Of a stretch of DNA of 64,000 nt, positions 9,833 to 19,141 are shown one piece after another. Source of the DNA: Mesotoga sp. BH458_6_3_2_1 (GTDB lineage Bacteria > Thermotogota > Thermotogae > Petrotogales > Kosmotogaceae). The notes beneath the pieces are model-generated. The model made no database searches. It was given only the letters and a program-made list of their open reading frames with translations, and was not told the DNA's origin. Within the stretch, counting starts at the first letter, position 1. Every line of letters begins with the position of its first letter. The DNA is taken from positions 248,001-312,000 of the forward strand of contig NZ_JFHL01000029.1 in the NCBI RefSeq assembly GCF_003664995.1, read 5' to 3'. The translations under genes were made by a program, and so were the position numbers.

Positions 9833-11199
9833 GAGTTGAGTTCCTGACCGCAGAAATCGGGAGCACCACTACGGTGCTCTCTGCTTTTTCATGTGATGCA
9901 TCGGGAAAAATGAAATTCGTTGGGCAGGGTGAATCTTACACAACCATAGATGAAAATGATGTCACTGTCGGTATAGAAAAGGCTATGAAAGCATTGAAAA
10001 AAAACCTTGGAACTGAGAGGCTCGAATGGGATGTCTTGGTTGCATCGTCTAGTGCTGCTGGGGGACTGAGAATGACGGTGCACGGTCTCGTTTACGATAT
10101 GACTGTCAAAGCTGCAAGGGAAGCGGCTCTTGGGGCTGGTGGGGTTATTAAGTTAGTTACTGCCGGCAAGTTGGCCCACAGAGACTTGAAAAGAATCGAG
10201 GAAGCCACTCCAAAGTTAATACTTCTTGCTGGTGGAGTTGATTATGGCGAAAGGGAGACGGTTATTCATAATGCAGAGATCCTCAAGAATGCAGATCCCG
10301 AGATTCCTATAGTCTATGCGGGCAATGTTGTCGCAGCGGACGAAGTCTGTGAAATTGTCTCGGTCAATGGAAGAGATGTTCACGTAGTGGAAAATGTGTA
10401 TCCAAGAATCGATGAGCTCAATGTCGAACCTACCAGGAAGATTATCAGGGACGTCTTTTCGAAAAACATAGTGAAGGGTCCCGGAATGGAGAAGATTTAT
10501 TCGTTAGTTGACAAGCCCGTTATCCCGACACCGGCCGCAGTTATGCTTGCGGCTGAAATTTTTTCTGATACTAAAGGTGATGTGCTCGCAGTAGATATCG
10601 GGGGTGCAACTACGGACGTTGATTCAGTTACTGATGGAGATCCCGAGATCGAGTCTATACTGGTATCACCGGAACCAAGAGCAAAGAGGACCGTCGAAGG
10701 AGATCTCGGAATCTACGTGAATGCCCGTCACGTTATCGAGCACATTGGGAGAAGTGAGTTGGAAAGAGAATTCCCCGATCTGGAAAGCATCGTTGAAAAT
10801 CTTACGCCTTACCCAAAGAATTCACTCGACGAAGCCTTCTCTGTAAGACTTGCCAAATACTGTTTCGAGTCTTCGATAAGAAGACATGCGGGAAGCATCA
10901 AACAGTTTTATGGGCCCACCGGAAGAATAGAAGTTGCTCATGGAAAGGATCTTACGGCTGTCAGATCGATAGTTGGTACTGGTGGAATCTTAAGCAGATC
11001 GAAATTTTGCTCTAAAATCATGGAAGGTATTAGAACTCTTTCCGAGAAACATGAAAAGGAATTGCTGCCAAAAGCTATTGTAAAGCTTTACAGAGATAAG
11101 CACTACATTTTTGGTGCTATTGGTCTAATATCGACCGTCGACTTCTCCTCTGCAAAGGATCTTCTGGAGAACTCTTTTGAAGAGCTTAGAAATTTCTGA
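9829..11199 (+). CDS. GlmL/MutL-like ASKHA-fold protein
   Basis: 456 residues. EIGSTTTVLSAF near the N-terminus and DIGGATTDVDSV near residue 258 are the phosphate loops of the actin-like ATPase fold; LLAGGVDYGERET and GTGGILSRSKF are typical of the GlmL family. GlmL proteins accompany B12-dependent aminomutases such as glutamate mutase and probably act in reactivation. No mutase gene is present nearby. ATG 9829 overlaps the yqeY stop. The gene ends the operon before a tRNA unit with its own promoter. Confidence 0.85.
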   Translation: MRVEFLTAEIGSTTTVLSAFSCDASGKMKFVGQGESYTTIDENDVTVGIEKAMKALKKNLGTERLEWDVLVASSSAAGGLRMTVHGLVYDMTVKAAREAALGAGGVIKLVTAGKLAHRDLKRIEEATPKLILLAGGVDYGERETVIHNAEILKNADPEIPIVYAGNVVAADEVCEIVSVNGRDVHVVENVYPRIDELNVEPTRKIIRDVFSKNIVKGPGMEKIYSLVDKPVIPTPAAVMLAAEIFSDTKGDVLAVDIGGATTDVDSVTDGDPEIESILVSPEPRAKRTVEGDLGIYVNARHVIEHIGRSELEREFPDLESIVENLTPYPKNSLDEAFSVRLAKYCFESSIRRHAGSIKQFYGPTGRIEVAHGKDLTAVRSIVGTGGILSRSKFCSKIMEGIRTLSEKHEKELLPKAIVKLYRDKHYIFGAIGLISTVDFSSAKDLLENSFEELRNF

Positions 11200-11225
11200 A
11201 CCACACAAAGCTAGTTTTCTCGCAA

Positions 11226-11255
11226 TTGACAAGCGTTTCCTTTGGATGATAGAAT
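11226..11255 (+). promoter_or_regulatory. Promoter of tRNA-Gly
   Basis: TTGACA (11226-11231), 18-bp spacer, TAGAAT (11250-11255), about 10 bp before the tRNA 5' end. A near-consensus housekeeping promoter. Confidence 0.8.
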
Positions 11256-11265
11256 CTCCATGAAT

Positions 11266-11341
11266 GCGGGTGTAGCTCAGTTGGTAGAGCATCAGCTTCC
11301 CAAGCTGAGGGTCGCGGGTTCGAGTCCCGTCGCCCGCTCCA
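11266..11341 (+). tRNA. tRNA-Gly (anticodon CCC)
   Basis: A 76-nt cloverleaf. The acceptor stem GCGGGTG pairs with CGCCCGC (one G-T pair), with discriminator T and an encoded CCA. The D arm has GCTC AGTTGGTA GAGC. The anticodon arm TCAGC-TTCCCAA-GCTGA gives CCC at positions 34-36. The T arm is GCGGG-TTCGAGT-CCCGT. Its 3' two thirds are antisense to the end of the DHFR gene on the other strand. Confidence 0.97.
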
Positions 11342-11852
11342 TTGGTATGACGTCGTAGATCAGCAGACTCGCTTGACCCAGTTCTCGAAACTCCCTATAC
11401 TTCAGTTGCACTTCGCTCTCCAGGTTTTCTCCCAGACCTTTGATTCCCTTTCTGATAGTTGGTTCGAAGGTAATATGGAGTTCATTCACCAACCCTTTAT
11501 CTGCAAACTGGTCGAATGTATCTGCTCCTCCAATGAGACAGACTTCCTCATAACCTTTTTTTTCAAGTTCTTCGAGGATTTCTTCCGGAGTCGATGACGT
11601 AAAAAACAGATTGTCGGAGCCTTCGAAATTGTATGGAGTTCTCGTCAGAACGATATTGAGCCTTCCGGGAAGCGCCTTTCCAATAGCATCGTAAGTTTTT
11701 CTGCCCATAATGACTACTCCGACCCTTGAAGTAAGGGATTTGAAGTAACTCTTGTCTTCTTTTGATGTCCACTCAGTTTTGTCTTCTTTAGAGAGCGATA
11801 TTTTACCGTTGACCGTACTTGCAAACACAGCTATTACCTTCAGCTCTCGCAC
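11292..11852 (-). CDS. Dihydrofolate reductase / RibD C-terminal family protein
   Basis: Similar in layout to Thermotoga DHFR: AVFASTVNGKIS near the N-terminus, VVIMGRKTYDAIGKALPGRLNIVLTR (the NADPH and substrate motifs are visible in short pieces), and VCLIGGADTF. It would reduce dihydrofolate with NADPH, though a RibD-type reductase is possible. The last about 16 residues, ending ATGLEPATLSLGS, are read from the antisense of tRNA-Gly. The start is uncertain: GTG 11850-11852 lies inside the GGGAGG ribosome site, whereas in-frame CTG at 11841-11843 is 8 nt beyond GGAGG and would give MKVIAVFAS. Confidence 0.88.
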   Translation of the reverse strand: MRELKVIAVFASTVNGKISLSKEDKTEWTSKEDKSYFKSLTSRVGVVIMGRKTYDAIGKALPGRLNIVLTRTPYNFEGSDNLFFTSSTPEEILEELEKKGYEEVCLIGGADTFDQFADKGLVNELHITFEPTIRKGIKGLGENLESEVQLKYREFRELGQASLLIYDVIPMERATGLEPATLSLGS

Positions 11853-11887
11853 CTCCCTCTACTTTGTCCTTCAATTTCTTACAGTTG

Positions 11888-11917
11888 ATTCTATCTTTTT
11901 TTTGCCTCTCCTGGCAA
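11888..11917 (-). promoter_or_regulatory. Promoter of the DHFR gene
   Basis: On the minus strand TTGCCA (11917-11912), 18-bp spacer, TAGAAT (11893-11888). The gap is shared with the divergent lipoprotein gene. Confidence 0.5.
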
Positions 11918-11968
11918 CATTTAGGAGTCAGTTTAGTCAGGATATGTTATTCTTCTTAAGATAGGAGT

Positions 11969-13903
11969 GTGAAGGACATCAAGAGGATTTTTGGGATTAT
12001 TTTTGTTTCTCTTTTGTTCATTTTGGTAGCTGCCTGCAGTGACGGCGGAAATTACTCTGTTTCTGTAAGACAAATAGACTGCAAAGGCTCGATCTGCAAC
12101 ATAGATTTGAACATATCGGCACCGGGCAGGGATCTTCCGCCGTTTCTTGTGACAATCGGTCGTCCTCCGGTTGATGGGAATGACGGCTTGAAATTCAGAG
12201 GAACTGAAGCTTCGTTTGAATTGAAGGAGCAGGGTGCTCACTTAATATATGTGACTTTGATTGAGGGCAAGAGATTTTTAACGACTCCGGTCTCGGCTAA
12301 GGTAACGATCAATCTTGAACCCCCGGAAAGGCCCGCTGTCCGATGGAGCCTTGCGCAAGGATTTCTGACCCTTGTTGTCAGGGCAGAGGATTCCAAAGAA
12401 GTGACTGACTATCGAATCCTAGTTAATGGTGAATCTTTCAGATCATCTAGTGGCGTGTTTTCGGTCCCTGTAGAGAGAGATAGGAAGTATATCGTCCAGG
12501 CGTTCTCAATGTCTGATGCGATAAGCTCTGAACCTGCAATTGTTGATCTCGAGCTTTCGGAAGACTTTGCTCCAGAAGTGAAGCTCTTCTTCACCTTCCC
12601 ATATAGAGGAGAGGCGATTCAAGTTGAGATTAGTGACGACTGGGACAGTCCTGAAGAGCTTGAGATAGAGGCCTTCGCTCAAGAGAGTGGAATTTCACTT
12701 CTCTTTGATGGAGCAAGGCTGATACCTGAGATACCTATTCCGGAGCACAAAAACACTCTAGTTGTTAGAGTAAGCGATTCTTCTGGCAACACTACCGAAG
12801 TGACGAAACAGTTGACGGTTGTAAGAAGTACTTCTCCTGATCTTCCCGAACTCTATATTGAGGAAGGCACAATAAGAAACGCAAGGTGGACTACTTCAGA
12901 AGGTTCAGTTGAACTTCAGAGATACAGAGACGGGGAGTGGATTACTCTCTCCAGCCATGATTCTGAAGAGAAATCGTCGATAATTTCGAAGGATAGTATA
13001 TCTGAGAATGGAGATCTTTACAGAATCGTCTTCACTTCCGAGAGCGAGATCTACATGCCTTCTGTCCCAGTTTTCGCTAAAGAGAGTTTCTTCAGGCGGT
13101 TCAGTACGGAGTACATCTCATCTTTCCTGGGAATGGATGCGCTGCTGGTAGGAGGAAATGATTACAGATTCTATGGGAATATAGTTGTGAGAGATAATTC
13201 GGTCATGAGAGTCGAGTCGGGTTCTTCTCTCACGATTCCAAAGGGAAATACTTTGCTCGTGAGCGGAGTCCTTGATCTAGAAGGTTGGAAGGACAGGATT
13301 GCAGTAAATCCGGGAGGTTCTTCTGGAACTATAGAAGTTACGAACAACGGCGTCTTGATTGCTAGAAGCGTGGATTTCAACAATTCGAGGGTCGTTGTAG
13401 AAGGAGCGGCCGTAGTAGTATTTGAAGATTGCACATTTTACGGTGGTTTGAAGATCAGTGGAGCCAGAACCGTCCAGATATACAAGAGCCAGATCGATGG
13501 AGAAATCAGCGTTGAAAATGTTAGAGAGCTCCTAGTTCATCTCAGTGAACTCTCCGGAACAGAGCTGACATACAGCAATTTGGGTTCAGCCTTACTCTCA
13601 AGAAGTACATTTAGTTCACAGTCAATGGAAGTCATGGACTCTCGTGTTGAAGTGGTTGGCTCGGTTTTCGAATACGGAGATATTGAAATCAATAAGACGT
13701 CTCGTCTGTTACTGACAGGAAGTTCACTGATAGATACTGGAATCGAAATTTCTGGAGCATCCTCGTTGCATATTGAAGAACTGGAAATAAGGGGACAGGT
13801 TAAGATAGACCTTAAGGGACTTTCGCGACTTAGTATTCAAGAGGACGCCAAAGAAATGATTGAGATTATCTCGGACGAAAAATCTGCCATTAAGGTTTAC
13901 TGA
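11969..13903 (+). CDS. Lipoprotein with predicted C-terminal beta-helix region
   Basis: I do not recognise a named family. 644 residues with a lipoprotein signal peptide: KR, a hydrophobic run, and the lipobox LVAAC with Cys23. The middle holds Ig-like or fibronectin-like strands (PPERPAVRWSLAQGFLTLVV). From about residue 400 on there are repeating short strand units (GSSLTIPKGNTLLVSGVLDL, EVTNNGVLIARSVDF, VVVEGAAVVVFEDCTF, EVMDSRVEVVGSVFEYG) typical of right-handed parallel beta-helices, as in surface or sugar-binding proteins. It is followed 2 nt later by a methyltransferase gene. Start GTG 11969 has AGGAG very close, so the start is not certain. Confidence 0.85.
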   Translation: MKDIKRIFGIIFVSLLFILVAACSDGGNYSVSVRQIDCKGSICNIDLNISAPGRDLPPFLVTIGRPPVDGNDGLKFRGTEASFELKEQGAHLIYVTLIEGKRFLTTPVSAKVTINLEPPERPAVRWSLAQGFLTLVVRAEDSKEVTDYRILVNGESFRSSSGVFSVPVERDRKYIVQAFSMSDAISSEPAIVDLELSEDFAPEVKLFFTFPYRGEAIQVEISDDWDSPEELEIEAFAQESGISLLFDGARLIPEIPIPEHKNTLVVRVSDSSGNTTEVTKQLTVVRSTSPDLPELYIEEGTIRNARWTTSEGSVELQRYRDGEWITLSSHDSEEKSSIISKDSISENGDLYRIVFTSESEIYMPSVPVFAKESFFRRFSTEYISSFLGMDALLVGGNDYRFYGNIVVRDNSVMRVESGSSLTIPKGNTLLVSGVLDLEGWKDRIAVNPGGSSGTIEVTNNGVLIARSVDFNNSRVVVEGAAVVVFEDCTFYGGLKISGARTVQIYKSQIDGEISVENVRELLVHLSELSGTELTYSNLGSALLSRSTFSSQSMEVMDSRVEVVGSVFEYGDIEINKTSRLLLTGSSLIDTGIEISGASSLHIEELEIRGQVKIDLKGLSRLSIQEDAKEMIEIISDEKSAIKVY

Positions 13904-13905
13904 GC

Positions 13906-14583
13906 ATGGGTATGAAATTTCGTGATTTTGATCCCAGAATTCTTGGGTGTCTTGATCTTGACCTTACTTATCTTCATGCTCGTGTCAATCACGGAACTCT
14001 ATTGCTATCGTGGTTTATTGATCCTCCAAAAGGTTCAAGGAAAGCACTCGAATTGGGTTCGGGCAGCGGTGTGATTTCAATCTATCTGGCAAAGGCCTTC
14101 GGACTGTCAGTAACTGGTTTGGAAATTGACAGCGAGCTTTACAACGTGTCCATTAAGAACGCTCGCGCCAACTGCACCGAAGATCTTACCAATTTCATAA
14201 ACTGTGACATCAGGACATATTCTAGTGAGAACAGAGGAGAGGTCTTCGATCTAGTTGTAGCTAATCCACCTCACTACGTCCATTCCGGTCTCGATAGTCC
14301 TGACGAAAGAAGAAACACTGCAAGACGAATCGACCGAGATTCTGCAAGAGTGTTTGCCTCTGCAGCTGGTAGTCTTCTAAAAAACAGAGGTGCTTTCTAT
14401 TTTATATTGCATCCGAGGGACTTGACAAAATGGGCACATCTCCTGGAGGATGAAGGACTGGGAATTCATAGATTGAGATTTGCGTACGGGTCTTTCGAAA
14501 AACAGGCTCAGCTGGTACTCTTAAGCGGGAGAAAGGGCTCATCATCTGAGATCGTTGTGGAACCGCCGATAAAAATGAGGTGA
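13906..14583 (+). CDS. TrmN6-like SAM-dependent methyltransferase
   Basis: 225 residues. The SAM-binding motif I is LELGSGSGVISIYLAK (near 47-62), GLEID is the acidic end of strand 2, and NPPH (near 119-122) is the catalytic NPPY-type motif of N6-adenine and related methyltransferases. The segment after it, SGLDSPDERRNTARR, resembles tRNA1(Val) adenine-37 methyltransferases (YfiC/TrmN6). The RNA target is an inference. It is coupled to tmk by a GTGA overlap. Confidence 0.85.
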   Translation: MGMKFRDFDPRILGCLDLDLTYLHARVNHGTLLLSWFIDPPKGSRKALELGSGSGVISIYLAKAFGLSVTGLEIDSELYNVSIKNARANCTEDLTNFINCDIRTYSSENRGEVFDLVVANPPHYVHSGLDSPDERRNTARRIDRDSARVFASAAGSLLKNRGAFYFILHPRDLTKWAHLLEDEGLGIHRLRFAYGSFEKQAQLVLLSGRKGSSSEIVVEPPIKMR

Positions 14584-15218
14584 AAACTTTGTTTATAAGT
14601 ATAGAAGGAATTGACGGATGTGGAAAAACTACTCAGATCAAACTTTTGGCCGAGTATCTCAGTCAATTAGGTGTGGAGTTCACCATAGTCAGGGAACCCG
14701 GTGGAACAAGGGCAGGCGAAGAGATCCGGCAGATACTGCTGCATAAGGACTTCCAGTTGTGTGCGGAATCAGAGCTGCTTCTATTCATGGCGGCACGTGC
14801 ACAAATAGTTAGGGAGGTTATACGGCCAGCACTGGAGAGTGGTAGACTGGTGATTGCAGATCGATTCATGGATTCATCAGTTGCCTATCAGGGAGTCGGA
14901 AGGGATCTAGGACAAAAGGTAGTCCAGTTCATGAATTCATTTGCTGTGGGGAATACGGTCCCGGATATTACGCTATACATTGATGTGCCGGCAGATGTAG
15001 CAATGTCGCGGATGAGAAAAGAAAAGAAAAATGATAAAATAGAAGTGGAAAGTTTAGAGTTTTTCGAAAGAGTAAGAAAAGGATATGAGAGGTTGATGGT
15101 AGAAAATGGCAAGAGATTCGTTCTCATAGATGGAAGAAAGGCTGTAGAGCAAGTGCAAGAAGATATCAGAAATTCTTTATCGGTTTTAATCGAGAAGCAA
15201 AAGCCAAATGGGAGGTGA
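14580..15218 (+). CDS. tmk: Thymidylate kinase
   Basis: 212 residues. P-loop [12 protein letters not shown] (near 6-17), [25 protein letters not shown] and a LID-like region [12 protein letters not shown]. Converts dTMP to dTDP. GTG 14580 overlaps the previous stop, and the tmk stop (TGA 15216-15218) lies just before the clpC start, so the genes are coupled. Confidence 0.97.
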   Translation: MKTLFISIEGIDGCGKTTQIKLLAEYLSQLGVEFTIVREPGGTRAGEEIRQILLHKDFQLCAESELLLFMAARAQIVREVIRPALESGRLVIADRFMDSSVAYQGVGRDLGQKVVQFMNSFAVGNTVPDITLYIDVPADVAMSRMRKEKKNDKIEVESLEFFERVRKGYERLMVENGKRFVLIDGRKAVEQVQEDIRNSLSVLIEKQKPNGR

Positions 15219-15223
15219 CAAGA

Positions 15224-17713
15224 ATGTATTTCGACAAGTTTTCCGAAGGCGCTGCCCAGGTCTTTGTGACAGCCCAGGACGAGGCTAGAAGTCTCGGCCA
15301 CCCGTATGTTGGAACTGAACACCTCCTTCTAGCGATCATAAAAGTCGAAAATGAGCAAACAACTAGGATTCTGAGAAACTACTCGATCACATACGAGAGA
15401 ATCTCCAGAGAAGTAACTTCGATGGTTGGGACTAACGTACATCAGTCTGTAGTCGGAGCCCCGCAGATGACACCCAGAGCGAGACGAGTTATCGAACTGG
15501 CAAATGATGAATCGAAAATGCTTGGTCAAGACAAGATTGATGTTGAACACATAATGCTCGGGATCGTTCGCGAAGGAGAAGGTATCGCAGCTCACATATT
15601 GAAGCAAATGGGAGTAAACCTATCGCAGCTGAGAAGAGAGATTATTGAGAACATAACAGGTGACTGGGAAGAAGGAGGCGAACAGCCAGAAAACGTCTTC
15701 GTACAGCAGAGCCCTACGATGAGCTCTGCGATCAAACAGCTTGAAGGTTTTGGCACAGACCTTACTGCAATGGCCAAAGCTGGGAAGCTCGATCCAATTG
15801 TCGGTAGAGAGATTGAAAGGCAGAGGCTAATGGAGGTTCTTTCCAGACGCAAGAAGAATAATCCTGTTTTGATAGGAGAACCTGGTGTTGGAAAAACGGC
15901 AATCGTTGAAGGACTTGCACAAATGATTGTTGATGAAGAGGTTCCCGAGACACTGAAGAGCAAAGTCATTTTTGCACTGGATGTCGCTTCGCTCATTGCC
16001 GGAACGAAGTATAGAGGGGAATTTGAAAAGAGGCTGAAGAAGCTCATCCATGTTGTGAAATCCAACGGAAACATCATTCTGTTCATAGATGAAGTTCATA
16101 CTATAGTTGGTGCAGGTTCAGCTGAAGGTGCCGTTGATGCCGCCAATATTTTGAAGCCGGCTCTTGCAAGCGGAGAGATAAGATGCATAGGATCAACAAC
16201 TCCTGATGAATACAGAAAGTACATAGAAAAAGATGCCGCTCTTGAGAGAAGATTCCAGAAGATCTACGTAACCGAGCCTACTCCGGAACAGTCGGTAGAG
16301 ATTCTGAAAGGTATAAGGCACAAGTATGAACTTCACCACAAGGTTCGCTACACAGAAAAGGGACTGGAAGCTGCTGTCACATTGTCGCACAGATATGTCT
16401 CCGACAGATTTCTCCCTGACAAGGCGATAGATATCATTGATGAGGCGGGTTCGAGGGCAAGACTGCAGAAGCTTACAATTCCCGACGAGTTGAAAAAGAT
16501 GCAGGGTGATATTGAAGTCTTGAAGATAAAAAGAGAGACTGCTGCGGCCGATCAGGAGTATGAAAAGGCTGCCCAGCTGAAGGAAAAGGAGCGTTTGATA
16601 CAGCAGAAGTATAGGGATGGTTATAGCGAATGGAGAAACAGGGTTGATTCTGAGATAGTTACCCTCGATGACGATGAAGTCGCAGAAATCGTTTCAAACT
16701 GGACAGGAATACCGCTCAGAAAACTTGAAGAGACGGACAGTGAAAAGCTTCTAACTCTGGAGACTGCTCTGCATGAGAGAATAGTCTCTCAAGAAGAAGC
16801 CATTTCGGCGGTCGCCAAATCGATAAGGCGCGCAAGAAGCGGATTGAAGGACCCTCACAGACCGATTGGAGCTTTCCTTTTCCTTGGCCCAACGGGTGTA
16901 GGGAAGACCGAGTTAGCAAAGGCTCTTGCAGAGTACCTTTTTGGCGAGGATAAGGCGCTTGTGAGATTTGACATGTCTGAGTACATGGAAAGATTTTCGG
17001 TCTCAAGATTGATTGGGGCGCCCCCAGGTTATGTCGGCTACGATGAAGGTGGCACCTTGACCGAGAGAATCAGGAAGAGGCCATTTTCCGTAATACTCTT
17101 CGACGAGATAGAGAAGGCCCATCCTGATATCTTCAACATCTTGCTCCAGATAATGGATGATGGCAGACTCACCGATTCGCAGGGAAGACAGGTTGATTTC
17201 AGGAACTCAATAGTGATAATGACCAGCAATCTTGGCGGAGAATTCATAAACAAAACCAAGTCTTCTATAGGTTTCGTGGAGTCGATTCGTGAAGAGAAGG
17301 AATATGAGGCTATGAAAACCTCGGTACTCGAGGAAGTCAAGCGGACTTTCAGGCCCGAGTTTCTCAATAGGCTCGATGAAATAGTGGTCTTCCATCAGTT
17401 GACCAAGGCTCAAATCAAGTCGATAATCGATATACTTATGAATGACATGAGAAAAAGGCTGAAGGAGAAGCATTTAAAGTTGGTCCTATCGGAACCTGCT
17501 CAGGATTTCCTTGTAGACGAAGGGTTCAACCCCGTCTACGGTGCGCGTCCACTTAAGAGAGCTATTCAGAAGTACGTTGAGGACCCTCTTTCTGAAGAGC
17601 TTCTACGAGGAAGGTTCCAGGAAGGAGATCTCATTACCGCAGAGGTTGACAACAGAATTCTGGTTTTCAAGAAGAAAAAAGATGAAAAAACAGAAGTTAA
17701 GGCTGTGACCTAA
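15224..17713 (+). CDS. clpC: ClpC-type AAA+ chaperone/unfoldase
   Basis: About 829 residues. An N-terminal Clp repeat domain ([33 protein letters not shown] split in two repeats), a first Walker A GEPGVGKT at residues 218-225, a UVR-like middle segment ([17 protein letters not shown]), a second Walker A GPTGVGKT at 555-562, and a C-terminal D2-small domain ([24 protein letters not shown] in pieces). It unfolds proteins for ClpP; clpP is not in this window. GGAGG with 8-nt spacing supports ATG 15224 rather than GTG 15215. The order clpC-radA-disA matches the Bacillus ctsR operon, but ctsR, mcsA and mcsB are missing. Confidence 0.96.
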   Translation: MYFDKFSEGAAQVFVTAQDEARSLGHPYVGTEHLLLAIIKVENEQTTRILRNYSITYERISREVTSMVGTNVHQSVVGAPQMTPRARRVIELANDESKMLGQDKIDVEHIMLGIVREGEGIAAHILKQMGVNLSQLRREIIENITGDWEEGGEQPENVFVQQSPTMSSAIKQLEGFGTDLTAMAKAGKLDPIVGREIERQRLMEVLSRRKKNNPVLIGEPGVGKTAIVEGLAQMIVDEEVPETLKSKVIFALDVASLIAGTKYRGEFEKRLKKLIHVVKSNGNIILFIDEVHTIVGAGSAEGAVDAANILKPALASGEIRCIGSTTPDEYRKYIEKDAALERRFQKIYVTEPTPEQSVEILKGIRHKYELHHKVRYTEKGLEAAVTLSHRYVSDRFLPDKAIDIIDEAGSRARLQKLTIPDELKKMQGDIEVLKIKRETAAADQEYEKAAQLKEKERLIQQKYRDGYSEWRNRVDSEIVTLDDDEVAEIVSNWTGIPLRKLEETDSEKLLTLETALHERIVSQEEAISAVAKSIRRARSGLKDPHRPIGAFLFLGPTGVGKTELAKALAEYLFGEDKALVRFDMSEYMERFSVSRLIGAPPGYVGYDEGGTLTERIRKRPFSVILFDEIEKAHPDIFNILLQIMDDGRLTDSQGRQVDFRNSIVIMTSNLGGEFINKTKSSIGFVESIREEKEYEAMKTSVLEEVKRTFRPEFLNRLDEIVVFHQLTKAQIKSIIDILMNDMRKRLKEKHLKLVLSEPAQDFLVDEGFNPVYGARPLKRAIQKYVEDPLSEELLRGRFQEGDLITAEVDNRILVFKKKKDEKTEVKAVT

Positions 17714-17736
17714 GGATCAGTTTCGAACGATATTGC

Positions 17737-17766
17737 AGGGGGGCGGTTTCAAGCCCCCCTTTATAA
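17737..17766 (+). terminator. Rho-independent terminator after clpC
   Basis: AGGGGGGC (17737-17744), loop GGTTTCAA, GCCCCCCT (17753-17760), followed by TTATAAAA. A strong hairpin; the T tract is short. Confidence 0.75.
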
Positions 17767-17815
17767 AATATTGAACATTTGCTCAACAGTCAAAAGAAGA
17801 CGGTGGGGTTCGTTT

Positions 17816-19141
17816 ATGAAGAAGAAGAGAAGTTATGTATGCGATGTTTGTGGCTATGAGTCTCCCGCGTGGTTTGGACGATGTCCTTCCTGCAACGAAT
17901 GGAATACTGCAATCGCTTTTGTAACTGAAAGTGATCGGGAGGATAGCACTTCGACTTACCAATTTGAAGCAAAGCCTCTTTCAGAAATAGACAGCGACGA
18001 ATCTCTGCGTATGAACACTGGAATTGAAGAACTGAATAGATCCCTTGGTGGAGGAATTGTTTCAGGGAGTGCAATTCTTGTAAGTGGAGAGCCTGGAATA
18101 GGTAAATCAACTCTCATGCTCCAACTATCCGACCTAGTCGCAGGAGAAAAGCCTGTCCTGTACATATCGGGCGAGGAATCTGTTCGTCAGCTGAGATTGA
18201 GAGCTGAAAGACTTCGTCTCTCGAACAAGGAGCGAATAGAAGTAGTGTCGGCAAATGAGATAGACTCTCTGAAAGTTTCGGGAATTGACAAATACAGTAT
18301 GGTAGTGGTCGATTCTTTGCAGACGATAAGGATGTCCAGCGTACCTTCCTTGCCAGGATCTGTCGTACAGGTGAGAGAATGTGCAAATCTGCTAGTCTCT
18401 TTGGCTAAATCATCCGACATCCCGTTTCTAATGGTATCTCATATAACCAAAGGGGGGCAGATTGCAGGACCGAAGCTCGTTGAACATCTAGTCGATACAG
18501 TACTGTACTTTGAATCGAGTAAAACGGGATACAGGTTTTTGAGAACTGTGAAAAATCGATTTGGCCCCTCGGACGAGATTGCAGTCTTTGAAATGACCTC
18601 GGAAGGGTTGCGTGAAGTATCCGACATCAGCAGTCTTTTTGTAGAAGACTATACAAGTGCGCCAGGTAATGTGGTCTCAGTGATCTATGAGGGTTCCAGG
18701 GCTTTTCTAATAGAAGTCCAGGCGTTGGTTTCCAAACCGGTTTATGGAACGCCCAGGAGACTTGCGTCCGGAGTGCCTCTTGAAAGACTCCTCCTAGTCA
18801 CCGCGGTGCTAACGAAGAGAGCCGGTATTCCTCTCGACAGTCTGGATCTTTATCTGAACGTTGCCGGAGGACTCCAAATAGAAGATACTGGAGTTGATCT
18901 GGCTATTGCCGCCGCTTTGGTGTCTTCCTATACGGACACTTCAATACCTGAAGGCATAGCTTTTTTTGGTGAGATTGGACTGGATGGAACTGTGCGTTCC
19001 GTTTCTTCAACAGAGAAAAGGGTCGAAAGGGCAAAAAAATCCTCTTTCTCAAGAATAGCTGCGCCAGAGGGAAGAAATGGTATAAAAGATGTGAAACAAC
19101 TACTGAAAATCATCGGAGGTATGAAGAGTGGAAAGGAGTGA
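17816..19141 (+). CDS. radA: DNA repair protein RadA/Sms
   Basis: About 441 residues. A four-cysteine zinc finger (CDVCGYES ... RCPSCNEWN) lies at residues 9-30, followed by Walker A GEPGIGKST, the RadA-specific KNRFG motif (VKNRFGPSDE), and a C-terminal Lon-like domain (DLYLNVAGGLQIEDTGVDLA in part). It helps branch migration in recombination. ATG 17816 is preceded by GGTGGGG; a longer frame from TTG 17771 has no ribosome site. Confidence 0.96.
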   Translation: MKKKRSYVCDVCGYESPAWFGRCPSCNEWNTAIAFVTESDREDSTSTYQFEAKPLSEIDSDESLRMNTGIEELNRSLGGGIVSGSAILVSGEPGIGKSTLMLQLSDLVAGEKPVLYISGEESVRQLRLRAERLRLSNKERIEVVSANEIDSLKVSGIDKYSMVVVDSLQTIRMSSVPSLPGSVVQVRECANLLVSLAKSSDIPFLMVSHITKGGQIAGPKLVEHLVDTVLYFESSKTGYRFLRTVKNRFGPSDEIAVFEMTSEGLREVSDISSLFVEDYTSAPGNVVSVIYEGSRAFLIEVQALVSKPVYGTPRRLASGVPLERLLLVTAVLTKRAGIPLDSLDLYLNVAGGLQIEDTGVDLAIAAALVSSYTDTSIPEGIAFFGEIGLDGTVRSVSSTEKRVERAKKSSFSRIAAPEGRNGIKDVKQLLKIIGGMKSGKE

